A stretch of DNA of 64,000 bases from Teichococcus wenyumeiae (lineage in GTDB: Bacteria; Pseudomonadota; Alphaproteobacteria; Acetobacterales; Acetobacteraceae). The notes under the pieces are model-generated. The model was not told the origin of the DNA, ran no database searches, and worked only from the letters and a program-made list of their open reading frames with translations. The DNA lies in contig NZ_RFLX01000009.1 in the NCBI RefSeq assembly GCF_003696345.1, forward strand, positions 62,001-126,000, read 5' to 3'. The position numbers and the translations under genes were made by a program. This document shows positions 20,971-28,633 of the stretch, piece by piece (within the stretch, counting starts at the first letter, position 1; each line of letters begins with the position of its first letter).

Positions 20971-21921
20971 ATGCGGCCAAGCCGGCGCCGCCTGCTGGCG
21001 GCGCTGGGGGGCCTTGGGCTGCTGGCCGCCTGCGGGGCCGATGCGCCGCCGGCCACCCCCCTGCCCCCGCTGACGTTGCCCGCCGATTCGCCGTTGGTAT
21101 CGCTGGGCGGATTGCTGCTGAACCGGAAGGCCATGGGCTTCGGCGGGCTGTCCGGGCTGCATATCGACCCTGACCTGACGCTGACCGCCGTCAGCGACCT
21201 GGGCCGCTGGCTGCAGGCGCGCCTGGTGCTGGACGAGGCCGGCCAGCCGCAGGGGCTGGAGGCGCTGCGCAGCGGCCGGCTTTCCGATGGCCTGCCGATT
21301 CCCCTGCCCGGCAAGCTGTCGCGCGATGCCGAATCGCTGGCGCGGCTGCCGGATGGCACCTGGCTGGTGGGCTTCGAGCGCTGGCACCGCATCCGCGCCT
21401 ATGACCGCATCGATGGCTGGGGGGAGCCGGTGGAAATGCTGCCGGGCCTGCGGCAGGCACCGCTGAATGGCGGGCTGGAAAGCCTGACCGTGCTGGCCGA
21501 TGGCCGCTGGCTGGCGGTGGCCGAGGACCTGCGCCTGGGCGATGGCGGCCGCCTGCGCCGCGTCTGGGTGGGGCGCCCAGGCGACTGGACCGTGCTCTCC
21601 TACCGCCCCACCCCCGGCTACGTGCCCACCGATGCCGCGGCGCTGCCGGATGGCGGGGCGGTGCTGACGGAGCGCAGCTTCAGCCTGTTGGGCGGCTTCC
21701 AGGGCCAGTTGAAGCGGGTGCCGGCGGCGGCCCTGGCCAACCCCGCCCCCGACGCCGTGCTGGAGCCCGAGGTGCTGCTGGATGCCGCCACCCTGCCCAT
21801 GGAGAACTGGGAGGACGTGGCCAGCTTTTCCTGGCGCGGCCGGCAGTTCCTGGCGCTGATGACCGACGACAACGAATTCTTCCTGCAGAAGGGCCTGCTG
21901 CTGCTTTTCGCCTTCCGCTAG
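20971..21921 (+). CDS. Esterase-like phytase family lipoprotein
   Basis: 316 residues. The N-terminus RRRLLAALGGLGLLAACGAD is a lipoprotein signal with the lipobox LAAC. The rest matches the phytase-like beta-propeller family (PF13449): GGLSGLHIDPDLTLTAVSD, ESLARLPDGTWLVGFERWHRI, GGLESLTVLADGRWL and NWEDVASFSWRGRQFLALMTDDN. Members are periplasmic and their substrates are mostly unproven. It begins 2 bases after cobT, so it is probably co-transcribed without being part of cobalamin synthesis. Its stop overlaps the stop of the converging kinase gene. Confidence 0.85.
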   Translation: MRPSRRRLLAALGGLGLLAACGADAPPATPLPPLTLPADSPLVSLGGLLLNRKAMGFGGLSGLHIDPDLTLTAVSDLGRWLQARLVLDEAGQPQGLEALRSGRLSDGLPIPLPGKLSRDAESLARLPDGTWLVGFERWHRIRAYDRIDGWGEPVEMLPGLRQAPLNGGLESLTVLADGRWLAVAEDLRLGDGGRLRRVWVGRPGDWTVLSYRPTPGYVPTDAAALPDGGAVLTERSFSLLGGFQGQLKRVPAAALANPAPDAVLEPEVLLDAATLPMENWEDVASFSWRGRQFLALMTDDNEFFLQKGLLLLFAFR

Positions 21922-22700
21922 GCCGCCAGCGGCTCCAGCACCCGGCTGCGCGGCAGGGTCAGCCAGGCGCGGGCGCCGATGCCGGGCACGGCCTCGATGG
22001 TCAGGTTGCCGCCATGGGCGCGCATCAGGTCATGCGCCACCACCAGCCCCAGGCCCAGCCCACGGGTGCCACGGCCCAGGGTCAGGCCATTCATGTCCTC
22101 CGCCGCATGGCCGGCGCCGTCATCCTCCACCACGATGGCCACGCTTTCATCGGCCCGCACCAGCCGCATCTGCACCGAGTCGCCATCCCGGGTCTGCCGC
22201 ACCACGCGGGTCAGCACCTGCCGCAATGCGCCCGTCAGCGCCCGCCGGTCGGCGCTCAGGGTCAGGTCACGCAGCTCCGGCGCCACCTGCCAGTGGCGGC
22301 GGCCCGGGGTCAGGGCCTGCACGATATGGCCGATCACCTCATCCAGCACCGGGCCCAGGGGGATGGCATCCTCCTTCAGCACGCGAGGGCCGGCGCCCTG
22401 GGCCAGCAGGTCGGAAACATCGGCGGAAAGCCCCATCAGCGCCCGTGCGCGGCCTTCGAGCCCGGCATCGCGGCCGGCCGGAGCGCGCGGGGCGGTGGCA
22501 TAGCCCAGCAGCGCCAAGCCATGCCCCTGCATCTCCTGGGCCAGCAGGCCCAGGTAGCGGCTGCGGGCTTCCAGCGCCTGCTCGGCGGCGCGGCTGCGCT
22601 GCTCGGCCCGCCGGCGCTCCAGCACCGCGCCGAGGGCGAAAAGAACCGAGGACAGCACGCCCGCGCCGCTGAGCAGCAGGATGGGTAGGGAGGACTCCAT
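21918..22700 (-). CDS. Histidine-kinase-like ATPase with one membrane helix
   Basis: 260 residues. One membrane helix at 6-26, a helical DHp-like region (AEQALEARSRYLGLLAQEMQGHGLALL), then a HATPase_c domain with VEDDGAG and GLGLGLVVAHDLMRAHGG. The usual H-E/D-x-x-x-P phosphoacceptor is not apparent, and the region is shortened compared with HisKA. It may be a regulator that lacks autophosphorylation, or have a diverged acceptor. No response regulator is adjacent. Confidence 0.75.
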   Translation of the reverse strand: MESSLPILLLSGAGVLSSVLFALGAVLERRRAEQRSRAAEQALEARSRYLGLLAQEMQGHGLALLGYATAPRAPAGRDAGLEGRARALMGLSADVSDLLAQGAGPRVLKEDAIPLGPVLDEVIGHIVQALTPGRRHWQVAPELRDLTLSADRRALTGALRQVLTRVVRQTRDGDSVQMRLVRADESVAIVVEDDGAGHAAEDMNGLTLGRGTRGLGLGLVVAHDLMRAHGGNLTIEAVPGIGARAWLTLPRSRVLEPLAA

Positions 22701-22771
22701 GCCCTCATGCTGTGGGAGAAAGGTGAACGGAACCTTAACGGCAGGCTCTAAAATGAGACGGCACGATCACG

Positions 22772-22804
22772 AAAAAGGGCGCTCCCGCATGGCGGAAGCG
22801 CCCT
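22772..22804 (-). terminator. rpmB terminator
   Basis: 13-bp stem (AGGGCGCTTCCGC with GCGGGAGCGCCCT, one wobble) with a 3-base loop. It is followed by a T-run on the minus strand, 25 bases after the rpmB stop. It is the clearest intrinsic terminator in the window. Confidence 0.85.
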
Positions 22805-22828
22805 GATCTCGACCTGCTGGAAGCAGGA

Positions 22829-23140
22829 TCAGGCGGCGGCGGGAGCCGCGGCAGCCTTCTTGGCCTGGGCGCGCTGGATGCGGCGCTTCAGGACCTGCGC
22901 CGGCTCCGGCAGGCTGCGGTTCGGCGTGCCGAGCAGGAAGGCGTCCAGGCCGCCATTGTGCTCGATCGTGCGGATGCCGTTGGTCGACAGACGGATCTGG
23001 ATCGAGGTGCCCAGCACGTCGGAGAAGAACGACGTCTCCTGCAGGTTCGGCAGGAAGCGGCGACGCGTCTTGTTGTTGGCGTGGCTGACGTTGTTGCCAG
23101 CCTGGACGCCCTTACCGGTGATCGCGCAACGGCGAGCCAT
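22829..23140 (-). CDS. rpmB: 50S ribosomal protein L28
   Basis: 103 residues starting [29 protein letters not shown], the standard L28 N-terminus. It is extended at the C-terminus by an Ala/Lys-rich tail, as in other alphaproteobacteria. GAGGGT is 6 bases before the ATG at 23140; the open frame upstream has no L28 match. It is a single-gene unit with its own terminator. Confidence 0.96.
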   Translation of the reverse strand: MARRCAITGKGVQAGNNVSHANNKTRRRFLPNLQETSFFSDVLGTSIQIRLSTNGIRTIEHNGGLDAFLLGTPNRSLPEPAQVLKRRIQRAQAKKAAAAPAAA

Positions 23141-23265
23141 GGCAGTACCCTCTAAATGTCGGCAGGCTGGGCACGCGCGGGCACCACTCGCCTTGGTCGA
23201 TGGAGAACAGGAGGCGGCGTATGGCCCGCCTGCCTGCATGAGTCAAGGATTCGGAGGCAGAAGCC

Positions 23266-23532
23266 TCAGCCGTTGCCGGCGGTCGGCGGGCTGGACTGGC
23301 GCAGCTCCTCCAGCTCTCCCGATTCCACCGAGGCGAGCGCGCTGCGCAGCACATTGGCGATGGCCTGGTCCTTCATGCTGCGGGCCATCAGCCCGAGCGC
23401 GCCGCCCAGCAGGGCGGAGGCCACCGAGATCGGCGCGATATTCTGGCCCACCATATATTCGATGGCCTTGTCCACCACCGAACCGGCGTGGCTGAGGTCC
23501 TCGGGGGCCATTCCCTGCGGATCGAGTTGCAT
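23266..23532 (-). CDS. Conserved small hypothetical protein
   Basis: 88 residues, not recognised. AGGAGGG is placed 7 bases before the ATG, which strongly supports it as a gene. The sequence has one weakly hydrophobic helix with small residues (ISVASALLGGALGLMARSM) and amphipathic flanks, without a signal peptide. It is followed downstream by rpmB on the same strand after 125 bases. Confidence 0.7.
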   Translation of the reverse strand: MQLDPQGMAPEDLSHAGSVVDKAIEYMVGQNIAPISVASALLGGALGLMARSMKDQAIANVLRSALASVESGELEELRQSSPPTAGNG

Positions 23533-23613
23533 GTCGTGCCCTCCTGGATACGCGGCGTCACATAGTCAGTACAAAGCGGATGCGAAAGACCCGAAGGTGC
23601 GGCTTATTGCCCT

Positions 23614-25473
23614 TCAGGGCGCGACGCCCGCCTCGCGCGCCGCTTCCTGGGCGGCGGCGGCGGCCTCGGCTGCTGCCACGGCCTCGGACTGGCGGCGCCA
23701 CATCTGGGCGTAGAGCCCGTCCTGCGCCATCAGCGCCATGTGGCTGCCGCGCTCCGCGATGCGGCCATCGGCCAGCACGATGATCTCATCCGCCTCCACC
23801 ACCGTGGAAAGCCGGTGCGCGATGACCAGCGTGGTGCGGCCGGCCGAGACGCCGCGCAGCGCCGCCTGGATCTCCTGCTCCGTGCGCGTGTCCAGCGCGC
23901 TGGTGGCCTCGTCCAGGATCAGGATGCGCGGGTCCTTCAGGATGGTGCGGGCAATGGCCACGCGCTGCTTCTCGCCGCCCGAGAGCTTCAAGCCGCGCTC
24001 GCCCACGCGGGTGTTGTAGCCATCGGGCAGGCGCAGCACGAAGTCATGCACCTGGGCCAGCTTCGCCGCCTGCTCGATCTCGGCATCGGTGGCACCGGGG
24101 CGGCCATAGGCAATGTTGTAGCGGATGGTGTCGTTGAACAGCACGGTGTCCTGCGGCACCACGCCGATGGCGGCGCGCAGGCTGTCCTGCGTCACCTGCC
24201 GGATGTCGTGGCCATCGATGCGGATGGCGCCACCCTGCGCGTCATAGAAGCGGAACAGCAGGCGGGAGATGGTGGACTTCCCCGCCCCTGTCGGGCCCAC
24301 GATGGCCAGCGTCTTGCCCGGCGGCACGCTGACGGAGATGCCCTTCAGGATGATGCGGTCCGGCCGGTAGCCGAAGCGCACATTCTCCAGCTCCAGCGCG
24401 CCGGGGCCGGGCGGCAGCGGGATGGCGCCGGGGGCATCGGCGACCTCGCGCTCCTCCCGCATCAGGGTGAACATGGCTTCCATGTCCACCAGGCCCTGCT
24501 TCAACTCGCGGTACACGAAGCCCAGGAAGTTCAGCGGCAGGTAGAGCTGGATCAGGTAGGTGTTGACCAGCACGAAGTCGCCCACCGTCATGCTGCCGTT
24601 CTGCACGCCGCGGGCCGCCATCAGCATCACCGCCGTCAGGCCCAGCGCGATGATCGCGGCCTGGCCCATGTTCAGGTAGTTCAGCGTGACCTCGGAGCGG
24701 ATATAGGCGCCCTCGTAGCGCGCCAGCGATGCGTCGTAGCGGCGCTCCTCGTGCTTCTCGTTGCCGAAATACTTCACCGTCTCGTAGTTCAGCAGGCTGT
24801 CGACGGCCTTGGTATTGGCGTCCTGGTCCATCTCGTTCATCGCGCGGCGGAAGCGCAGGCGCCAGTCGGTGAAGACCAGCGTGAAGGCGATGTAGAGCCC
24901 GATGGTGACCAGCGTGACGACGGCGAAGGACCAGTCGAACATCCCCCAGAGGATGAGCGCGACCATCAGCACTTCCAGCAGCGTCGGGATGATGCTGAAG
25001 ACCATGTAGTCCAGGACGAAGTTGATGCCCTTGGTGCCGCGCTCGATCATGCGCGACAGCCCGCCGGTCTGCCGGTCCAGGTGGAAGCGCAGCGAGAGCG
25101 CGTGCAGGTGGTGGAAGACCTGCAGGGCGATGACGCGCGCCGCGCGCGCCTGCACCCGCACGAAGACCGCGTCGCGCAGCTCCGCGAACCAGGAGGAGGC
25201 GACGCGCAGCAGGCCGTAGCCCAGCACCAGGGCGATGGGGATGGCCACCATGGCGGCGGCGCCCTGCTTCGGCGTCAGGGCATCCACGGCACGGGCATAG
25301 ACGATGGGCACCAGCACATTGGCGCCCTTGGCCAGCAGCATCAGCGCCAGGGCGATGACGACGCGCGCCTTCAGCCCGCCCTCGCCCTTGGGCCAGAGAT
25401 AGGGAGCAAGGGTGCGCAAAGTTGAAGCATGGCCGCGCTCGGTGGCGGGCGCGGCTTTGGTCTCGGGGGGCAA
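23614..25473 (-). CDS. Atm1-type ABC exporter (fused TMD-NBD)
   Basis: 619 residues, the size of Atm1/ABCB7 half-transporters. These export glutathione-linked or persulfide compounds and contribute to metal tolerance and Fe-S balance. The six-helix membrane domain covers about 30-330, including SLRFHLDRQTGGLSRMIERGTKGI, which is characteristic of the Atm1 group. The nucleotide domain has Walker A GPTGAGKST, signature LSGGEKQR and Walker B ILILDEATSALD. The start is taken as TTG at 25473, with GGAG 9 bases upstream. The frame is open to 25662, but that part runs into the divergent Nudix gene and has no homology. Confidence 0.9.
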   Translation of the reverse strand: MPPETKAAPATERGHASTLRTLAPYLWPKGEGGLKARVVIALALMLLAKGANVLVPIVYARAVDALTPKQGAAAMVAIPIALVLGYGLLRVASSWFAELRDAVFVRVQARAARVIALQVFHHLHALSLRFHLDRQTGGLSRMIERGTKGINFVLDYMVFSIIPTLLEVLMVALILWGMFDWSFAVVTLVTIGLYIAFTLVFTDWRLRFRRAMNEMDQDANTKAVDSLLNYETVKYFGNEKHEERRYDASLARYEGAYIRSEVTLNYLNMGQAAIIALGLTAVMLMAARGVQNGSMTVGDFVLVNTYLIQLYLPLNFLGFVYRELKQGLVDMEAMFTLMREEREVADAPGAIPLPPGPGALELENVRFGYRPDRIILKGISVSVPPGKTLAIVGPTGAGKSTISRLLFRFYDAQGGAIRIDGHDIRQVTQDSLRAAIGVVPQDTVLFNDTIRYNIAYGRPGATDAEIEQAAKLAQVHDFVLRLPDGYNTRVGERGLKLSGGEKQRVAIARTILKDPRILILDEATSALDTRTEQEIQAALRGVSAGRTTLVIAHRLSTVVEADEIIVLADGRIAERGSHMALMAQDGLYAQMWRRQSEAVAAAEAAAAAQEAAREAGVAP

Positions 25474-25599
25474 AGGAGAATACTCCGGGAAGTCGTCGTT
25501 GCCGGTTACATGGCGGCGGCGGTGGGGGCTGACAATGCATGGCCGGCCCGGAACCCGGGCCATTGCCGCCGCCGCGCCGCCGCGCCAGAAACCAGGGCC

Positions 25600-26472
25600 A
25601 TGGAACCTGCTGCCACCCCCACCGGCTTCATGCGGCACATCGAGGCCTGCAACAATCTCCACTCCCCGGCCGGGCTGATCCCCTTCCGCATCATCGGAGA
25701 ACAGGTGGGCTGGCTGCAGCCGGACCTAGCACGCTGGCTGGCCTACCGGCCACAGCACTTCCATTTCGATGCCAGCGGCGTGTCGCTCTCGGCCGGGCTG
25801 CGCGGCATCGCGCGGCGGGATGCCGCCCTGGCCGATGCCGTGAAGGGCCTGGCCAAGGCCGGCTACCTGCGGGTGCGGGACGAGCCCTTCGACGTGCGCG
25901 CGACGCCCGAAGGCCCGGTGCTGGCGCGGCTGGACCGCGGCGCCATCCCTGCCTTCGGCATCCAGGCGCAGGGGGTGCACCTGAACGGGCTGGTACGGCG
26001 GCCGGACGGGCTGCACATCTGGCTCGGCTTCCGTTCCCGCACCAAGGCCGTGGCGCCGGGGCAATGGGACAACATGGTCGCCGGCGGCACGCCCGCCGGG
26101 CTGGACGCGGTGGAAACCCTGGCCAAGGAGGCCGGCGAGGAAGCCGGGCTGCCGCCGGAGATGGTGGCCCAGGCGCGGCCGGTGGCGCGGCTGTCCTATA
26201 ATATGCAGCAGCCGGGCGGCAGCGGGCTGCGCCGCGACATCCTGCATGTCTTCGACCTGGAACTGCCCGAGGACTTCACCCCTACCCCACATGACGATGA
26301 GGTGGAGCATTTCCAGCTCTGGCCCGCCTGGCAGGTGCTGGAACTGGTGCGCGACACCGATACGGTCAAGTTCAACGTGAACCTGGTGCTGATCGACCTG
26401 TTCCTGCGCGAGGGTCTGATCGACCCGGCGGGTCAGGATGGGCGCGAACTGGCCATGGCCCTGCGGGATTGA
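25600..26472 (+). CDS. DUF4743/Nudix hydrolase
   Basis: 290 residues. The N-terminal half (MRHIEACNNLHSPAGLIPF, GWLQPDLARWL) is the DUF4743 domain found with Nudix domains in proteins named as thiamin-pyrophosphokinase-related. The C-terminal half has the Nudix box GGTPAGLDAVETLAKEAGEEAGL, in which the usual Arg is replaced by Lys but the Glu cluster is kept. These enzymes hydrolyse nucleoside-diphosphate-linked or thiamin-related compounds. The exact substrate is unknown. It is divergent from the ABC exporter. Confidence 0.88.
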   Translation: MEPAATPTGFMRHIEACNNLHSPAGLIPFRIIGEQVGWLQPDLARWLAYRPQHFHFDASGVSLSAGLRGIARRDAALADAVKGLAKAGYLRVRDEPFDVRATPEGPVLARLDRGAIPAFGIQAQGVHLNGLVRRPDGLHIWLGFRSRTKAVAPGQWDNMVAGGTPAGLDAVETLAKEAGEEAGLPPEMVAQARPVARLSYNMQQPGGSGLRRDILHVFDLELPEDFTPTPHDDEVEHFQLWPAWQVLELVRDTDTVKFNVNLVLIDLFLREGLIDPAGQDGRELAMALRD

Positions 26473-26650
26473 ACCCCCGATCAACGCCCCGAAAAGCGTG
26501 GAAACGGCAAATTTCCGTTACTGGACAGCATTGAACTAGGGCGATGCAATATTCACAGTATCTCCTATTTACAGCCGCGACCACGGTTTACTTGATGAAT
26601 GAAGCGTTCAGGAGAGGCAGCAGAAGTATAGCTAAGCTTATTGTTTTTGA

Positions 26651-26665
26651 GTCGAAGTAATTGAC
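26651..26665. promoter_or_regulatory. Candidate activator site, copy 1
   Basis: GTCGAAGTAATTGAC, a near-palindrome (GTCR-N7-TGAC) conserved in copy 2 at 27745-27759. In both copies it is centred about 95 bases before the expected start of transcription, where sigma-54 activators usually bind. Confidence 0.4.
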
Positions 26666-26726
26666 GCCACACATGTTCTTGAGTTTTGTTTGACTTTAAT
26701 GCATTGTTTTTTCGGGATTTTTTCTG

Positions 26727-26742
26727 TGGCATCGGGTTTGCA
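26727..26742 (+). promoter_or_regulatory. Sigma-54 promoter of PEP-CTERM gene 1
   Basis: TGGCATCGGGTTTGCA matches the RpoN consensus TGGCACG-N4-TTGCA at all core positions, with correct spacing of the -24 GG and -12 GC. Expected start is near 26753, giving a 40-base leader. The same element is kept in copy 2. Confidence 0.65.
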
Positions 26743-26792
26743 TAACGTCATGCGGGGAATAGCCCCCTCAAGCCGCAGTGTGGATCTCACCG

Positions 26793-27476
26793 ATGAAAAC
26801 ATCTCAATGGTTCGGCACGGCACTCCTCGCCGGCTTCGCCTGCCTCAGCATCCCGGCCGCCCAGGCAGAGCCCGTCATCTCCAACCCGACCTTCACCTCG
26901 GGCGGCCTGACTTTTGATACCTTCGGCATTTCCGTGACCAAGACGGGTCAGGCTTTCCCGGATGCGGCCAATCAGGTGAACGTGGACCTGCTGTCGGGCG
27001 CCACCGGCCTGCAGTTCTCGAGCGGCTTCACCGCCCAGAACTACGGCTTCAGCGACGCGGCGATCAGCTATGTCGTCAGCGGCGCCACGGCTATCAGCTC
27101 CGTCGGCCTGTCCTTCGACGGCACCTTCCTGGGTCAGGCGATCGCCTCGGTGACGGAGACGGCCTGGGCTGACGCCGCCCGGACGATCCTGGCCGGCCAA
27201 GCCTATGTCTCCTGCGCCATCGCGGGCTGCAGCCTGTCCGATGTCATGACGCTGAACGGGTCCTACAGCACCCTCTACATCACCAAGGACATCAACGTCA
27301 GCGCCTTCGAGCAGGGCGACCGCGCGCAGACCAGCATCATCACCCAGACCTTCAACCCGGGCGGCGGCCCGAACCCGCCCCCGACCCCGGTTCCGGAGCC
27401 CGCGACCCTCGCGCTCTTCGGCACGGGTCTGGCGGCCCTGGGTCTGGTGCGTCGCCGGTCGCGCAAGGCCGCCTAA
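26793..27476 (+). CDS. PEP-CTERM sorting-domain protein 1
   Basis: 227 residues. Signal peptide MKTSQWFGTALLAGFACLSIPAAQA, a beta-rich mature domain with two Cys (YVSCAIAGCSL), a Pro-rich spacer PNPPPTPVPEP and the C-terminal sorting signal VPEPATLALFGTGLAALGLVRRRSRKAA: PEP motif, hydrophobic helix, Arg cluster. Such proteins are processed by an exosortase and exported with extracellular polysaccharide. No exosortase is in the window. The ATG at 26793 is preferred over the in-frame GTG at 26778 because it starts the signal peptide. It is nearly identical to the next copy. Confidence 0.92.
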   Translation: MKTSQWFGTALLAGFACLSIPAAQAEPVISNPTFTSGGLTFDTFGISVTKTGQAFPDAANQVNVDLLSGATGLQFSSGFTAQNYGFSDAAISYVVSGATAISSVGLSFDGTFLGQAIASVTETAWADAARTILAGQAYVSCAIAGCSLSDVMTLNGSYSTLYITKDINVSAFEQGDRAQTSIITQTFNPGGGPNPPPTPVPEPATLALFGTGLAALGLVRRRSRKAA

Positions 27477-27489
27477 GGCCAGCGAACTG

Positions 27490-27524
27490 AAAAGGGCCGG
27501 ACCTTCTGGGGTCCGGCCCTTTTT
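27490..27524 (+). terminator. Terminator, copy 1
   Basis: Stem AAAAGGGCCGGAC / GTCCGGCCCTTTT with an 8-base loop and a T-run, 13 bases after the stop. The same structure follows copy 2. Confidence 0.85.
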
Positions 27525-27555
27525 CTAGGGGTGGAGCTTCCGGCGCCGCAGCCCC

Positions 27556-27600
27556 TCAGCGCAACGGCGTCGCCTGCACGCCGCCCCGCCAAGCCGGCGG
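27556..27600 (-). pseudogene. Fragment of the SYLF-lipoprotein gene 3' end
   Basis: The minus strand ends PAWRGGVQATPLR-stop, almost the same as PAYQGGVQATPLR-stop of the intact gene at 28634. Upstream of it homology stops abruptly at the duplication joint. The duplicated unit therefore reached into the neighbouring gene. Confidence 0.8.
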
Positions 27601-27744
27601 CCGATTTCCATTGCTGACCTGTACTGACCTGAAGGCGGTGCGATACCTACAGCATTCCCCATTTAGAGACATCCCCACGCATGACTTGCTGAAGGGTACA
27701 GCAGGCAAAGACAATGGAATTATAGCCAAGCTTATGGTTTCTGA

Positions 27745-27759
27745 GTCAGAATAATTGAC
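27745..27759. promoter_or_regulatory. Candidate activator site, copy 2
   Basis: GTCAGAATAATTGAC (GTCA-N7-TGAC), at the same distance from the promoter as in copy 1, although the surrounding bases have diverged. Confidence 0.4.
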
Positions 27760-27820
27760 ACCACACATATTCTTGAGGTTTGTGGGAAGCTAACGCTTTG
27801 CTTTTACGATGTTTTTCTCG

Positions 27821-27836
27821 TGGCATCGGCTTTGCA
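27821..27836 (+). promoter_or_regulatory. Sigma-54 promoter of PEP-CTERM gene 2
   Basis: TGGCATCGGCTTTGCA, with the same TGGC and TTGCA cores and spacing as in copy 1. One base in the free spacer differs. Expected start is near 27847. Confidence 0.65.
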
Positions 27837-27885
27837 TAACGTCATGCGGGGAATGGCCCCTCAAGCCGTAGTGTGGATATCACCG

Positions 27886-28554
27886 ATGAAAACATCTCAA
27901 TGGTTGGGCACGGCGCTCCTCGCCGGCTTCGTCAGCCTCAGCATCTCGGCCGCCCAGGCGGCGCCAGTCACGTCCAACCCGACCTTCACCTCGGGCGGCC
28001 TGACCTTTGATACCTTCAACATCTCCGTGACAAGCACAGGTCAGGCTTTCCCGAACGCCAACGACCAGGTGAACGTGGACCTGCTGTCGGGCGCCACCGG
28101 CGTGCAGTTCTCGAGCGGCTTCACCGCCCAGAACAGCGGCTTCAGCGACGCGGCGATCAACTATGTCGTCAGCGGCGCCACCGCCATCACCTCGGTCGGC
28201 CTGTCCTTCGACGGCACCTTCCTGGGCCAGGCGATCGCCTCGGTGACGGAGACGATCTGGGCTGACGCCGCCCGGACGATCCTGGCCGGCCGGGCCTATG
28301 TCTCCTGCGCCATCGCGGGCTGCAGCCTGTCCGATGTCGTGACGCTGAATGGGTCCTACAGCACCCTCTACATCACCAAGGACATCAACGTCAGCGCCTT
28401 CGGGCAGGGCGACCGCGCGCAGACCAGCATCATCACCCAGACCTTCAACCCGGGCGGCCCGACCCCGGTTCCGGAGCCCGCGACCCTCGCGCTCTTCGGC
28501 ACGGGTCTGGCGGCCCTGGGTCTGGTGCGTCGCCGGTCGCGCAAGGCCGCCTAA
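27886..28554 (+). CDS. PEP-CTERM sorting-domain protein 2
   Basis: 222 residues, a close paralogue of the protein at 26793. Same signal peptide type, same two Cys, and the same sorting tail PVPEPATLALFGTGLAALGLVRRRSRKAA. It differs by a five-residue deletion in the Pro/Gly spacer and scattered substitutions (for example Asn for Tyr after FTAQN). It has its own sigma-54 promoter and terminator. ATG at 27886 chosen as for copy 1. Confidence 0.92.
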   Translation: MKTSQWLGTALLAGFVSLSISAAQAAPVTSNPTFTSGGLTFDTFNISVTSTGQAFPNANDQVNVDLLSGATGVQFSSGFTAQNSGFSDAAINYVVSGATAITSVGLSFDGTFLGQAIASVTETIWADAARTILAGRAYVSCAIAGCSLSDVVTLNGSYSTLYITKDINVSAFGQGDRAQTSIITQTFNPGGPTPVPEPATLALFGTGLAALGLVRRRSRKAA

Positions 28555-28567
28555 GGCCAGCGAACTG

Positions 28568-28601
28568 AAAAGGGCCGGACCTTCTGGGTCCGGCCCTTTT
28601 T
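28568..28601. terminator. Terminator between PEP-CTERM gene 2 and SYLF gene
   Basis: Stem AAAAGGGCCGGAC / GTCCGGCCCTTTT, 7-base loop. It has U-runs on both strands, so it can serve both converging genes. Confidence 0.85.
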
Positions 28602-28633
28602 CTATGGGCGAAGGCTTCCGGCGCCGCAGCGCG

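Larger units (their letters stand above)
26473..26792 (+). other. Upstream region of first PEP-CTERM gene
   Basis: 320 bases without a gene, notably AT-rich. From about 26511 it is homologous to 27604-27885, the upstream region of the second copy, at lower identity than the coding parts. It holds a sigma-54-type promoter (26727-26742) and a candidate activator site (26651-26665). Confidence 0.6.
26511..27603 (+). repeat. Tandem duplication, copy 1
   Basis: A unit of about 1.09 kb holding promoter region, PEP-CTERM gene, terminator and the last codons of a SYLF gene. It is repeated directly at 27604-28680. The coding parts agree at over 90% by eye and the upstream parts much less. The left edge is approximate. 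Confidence 0.8.
27477..27885. other. Region between the two PEP-CTERM genes
   Basis: 409 bases without an intact gene: the terminator of copy 1, a fragment of the SYLF gene 3' end (27556-27600), the duplication joint near 27603 and the promoter region of copy 2. Confidence 0.7.

Noticed and set aside
27556-27768. 70-codon minus-strand frame between the PEP-CTERM genes
   Set aside because: Only its last 13 codons are gene-like, and they are a copied fragment of the SYLF gene. The rest covers the promoter region of copy 2.
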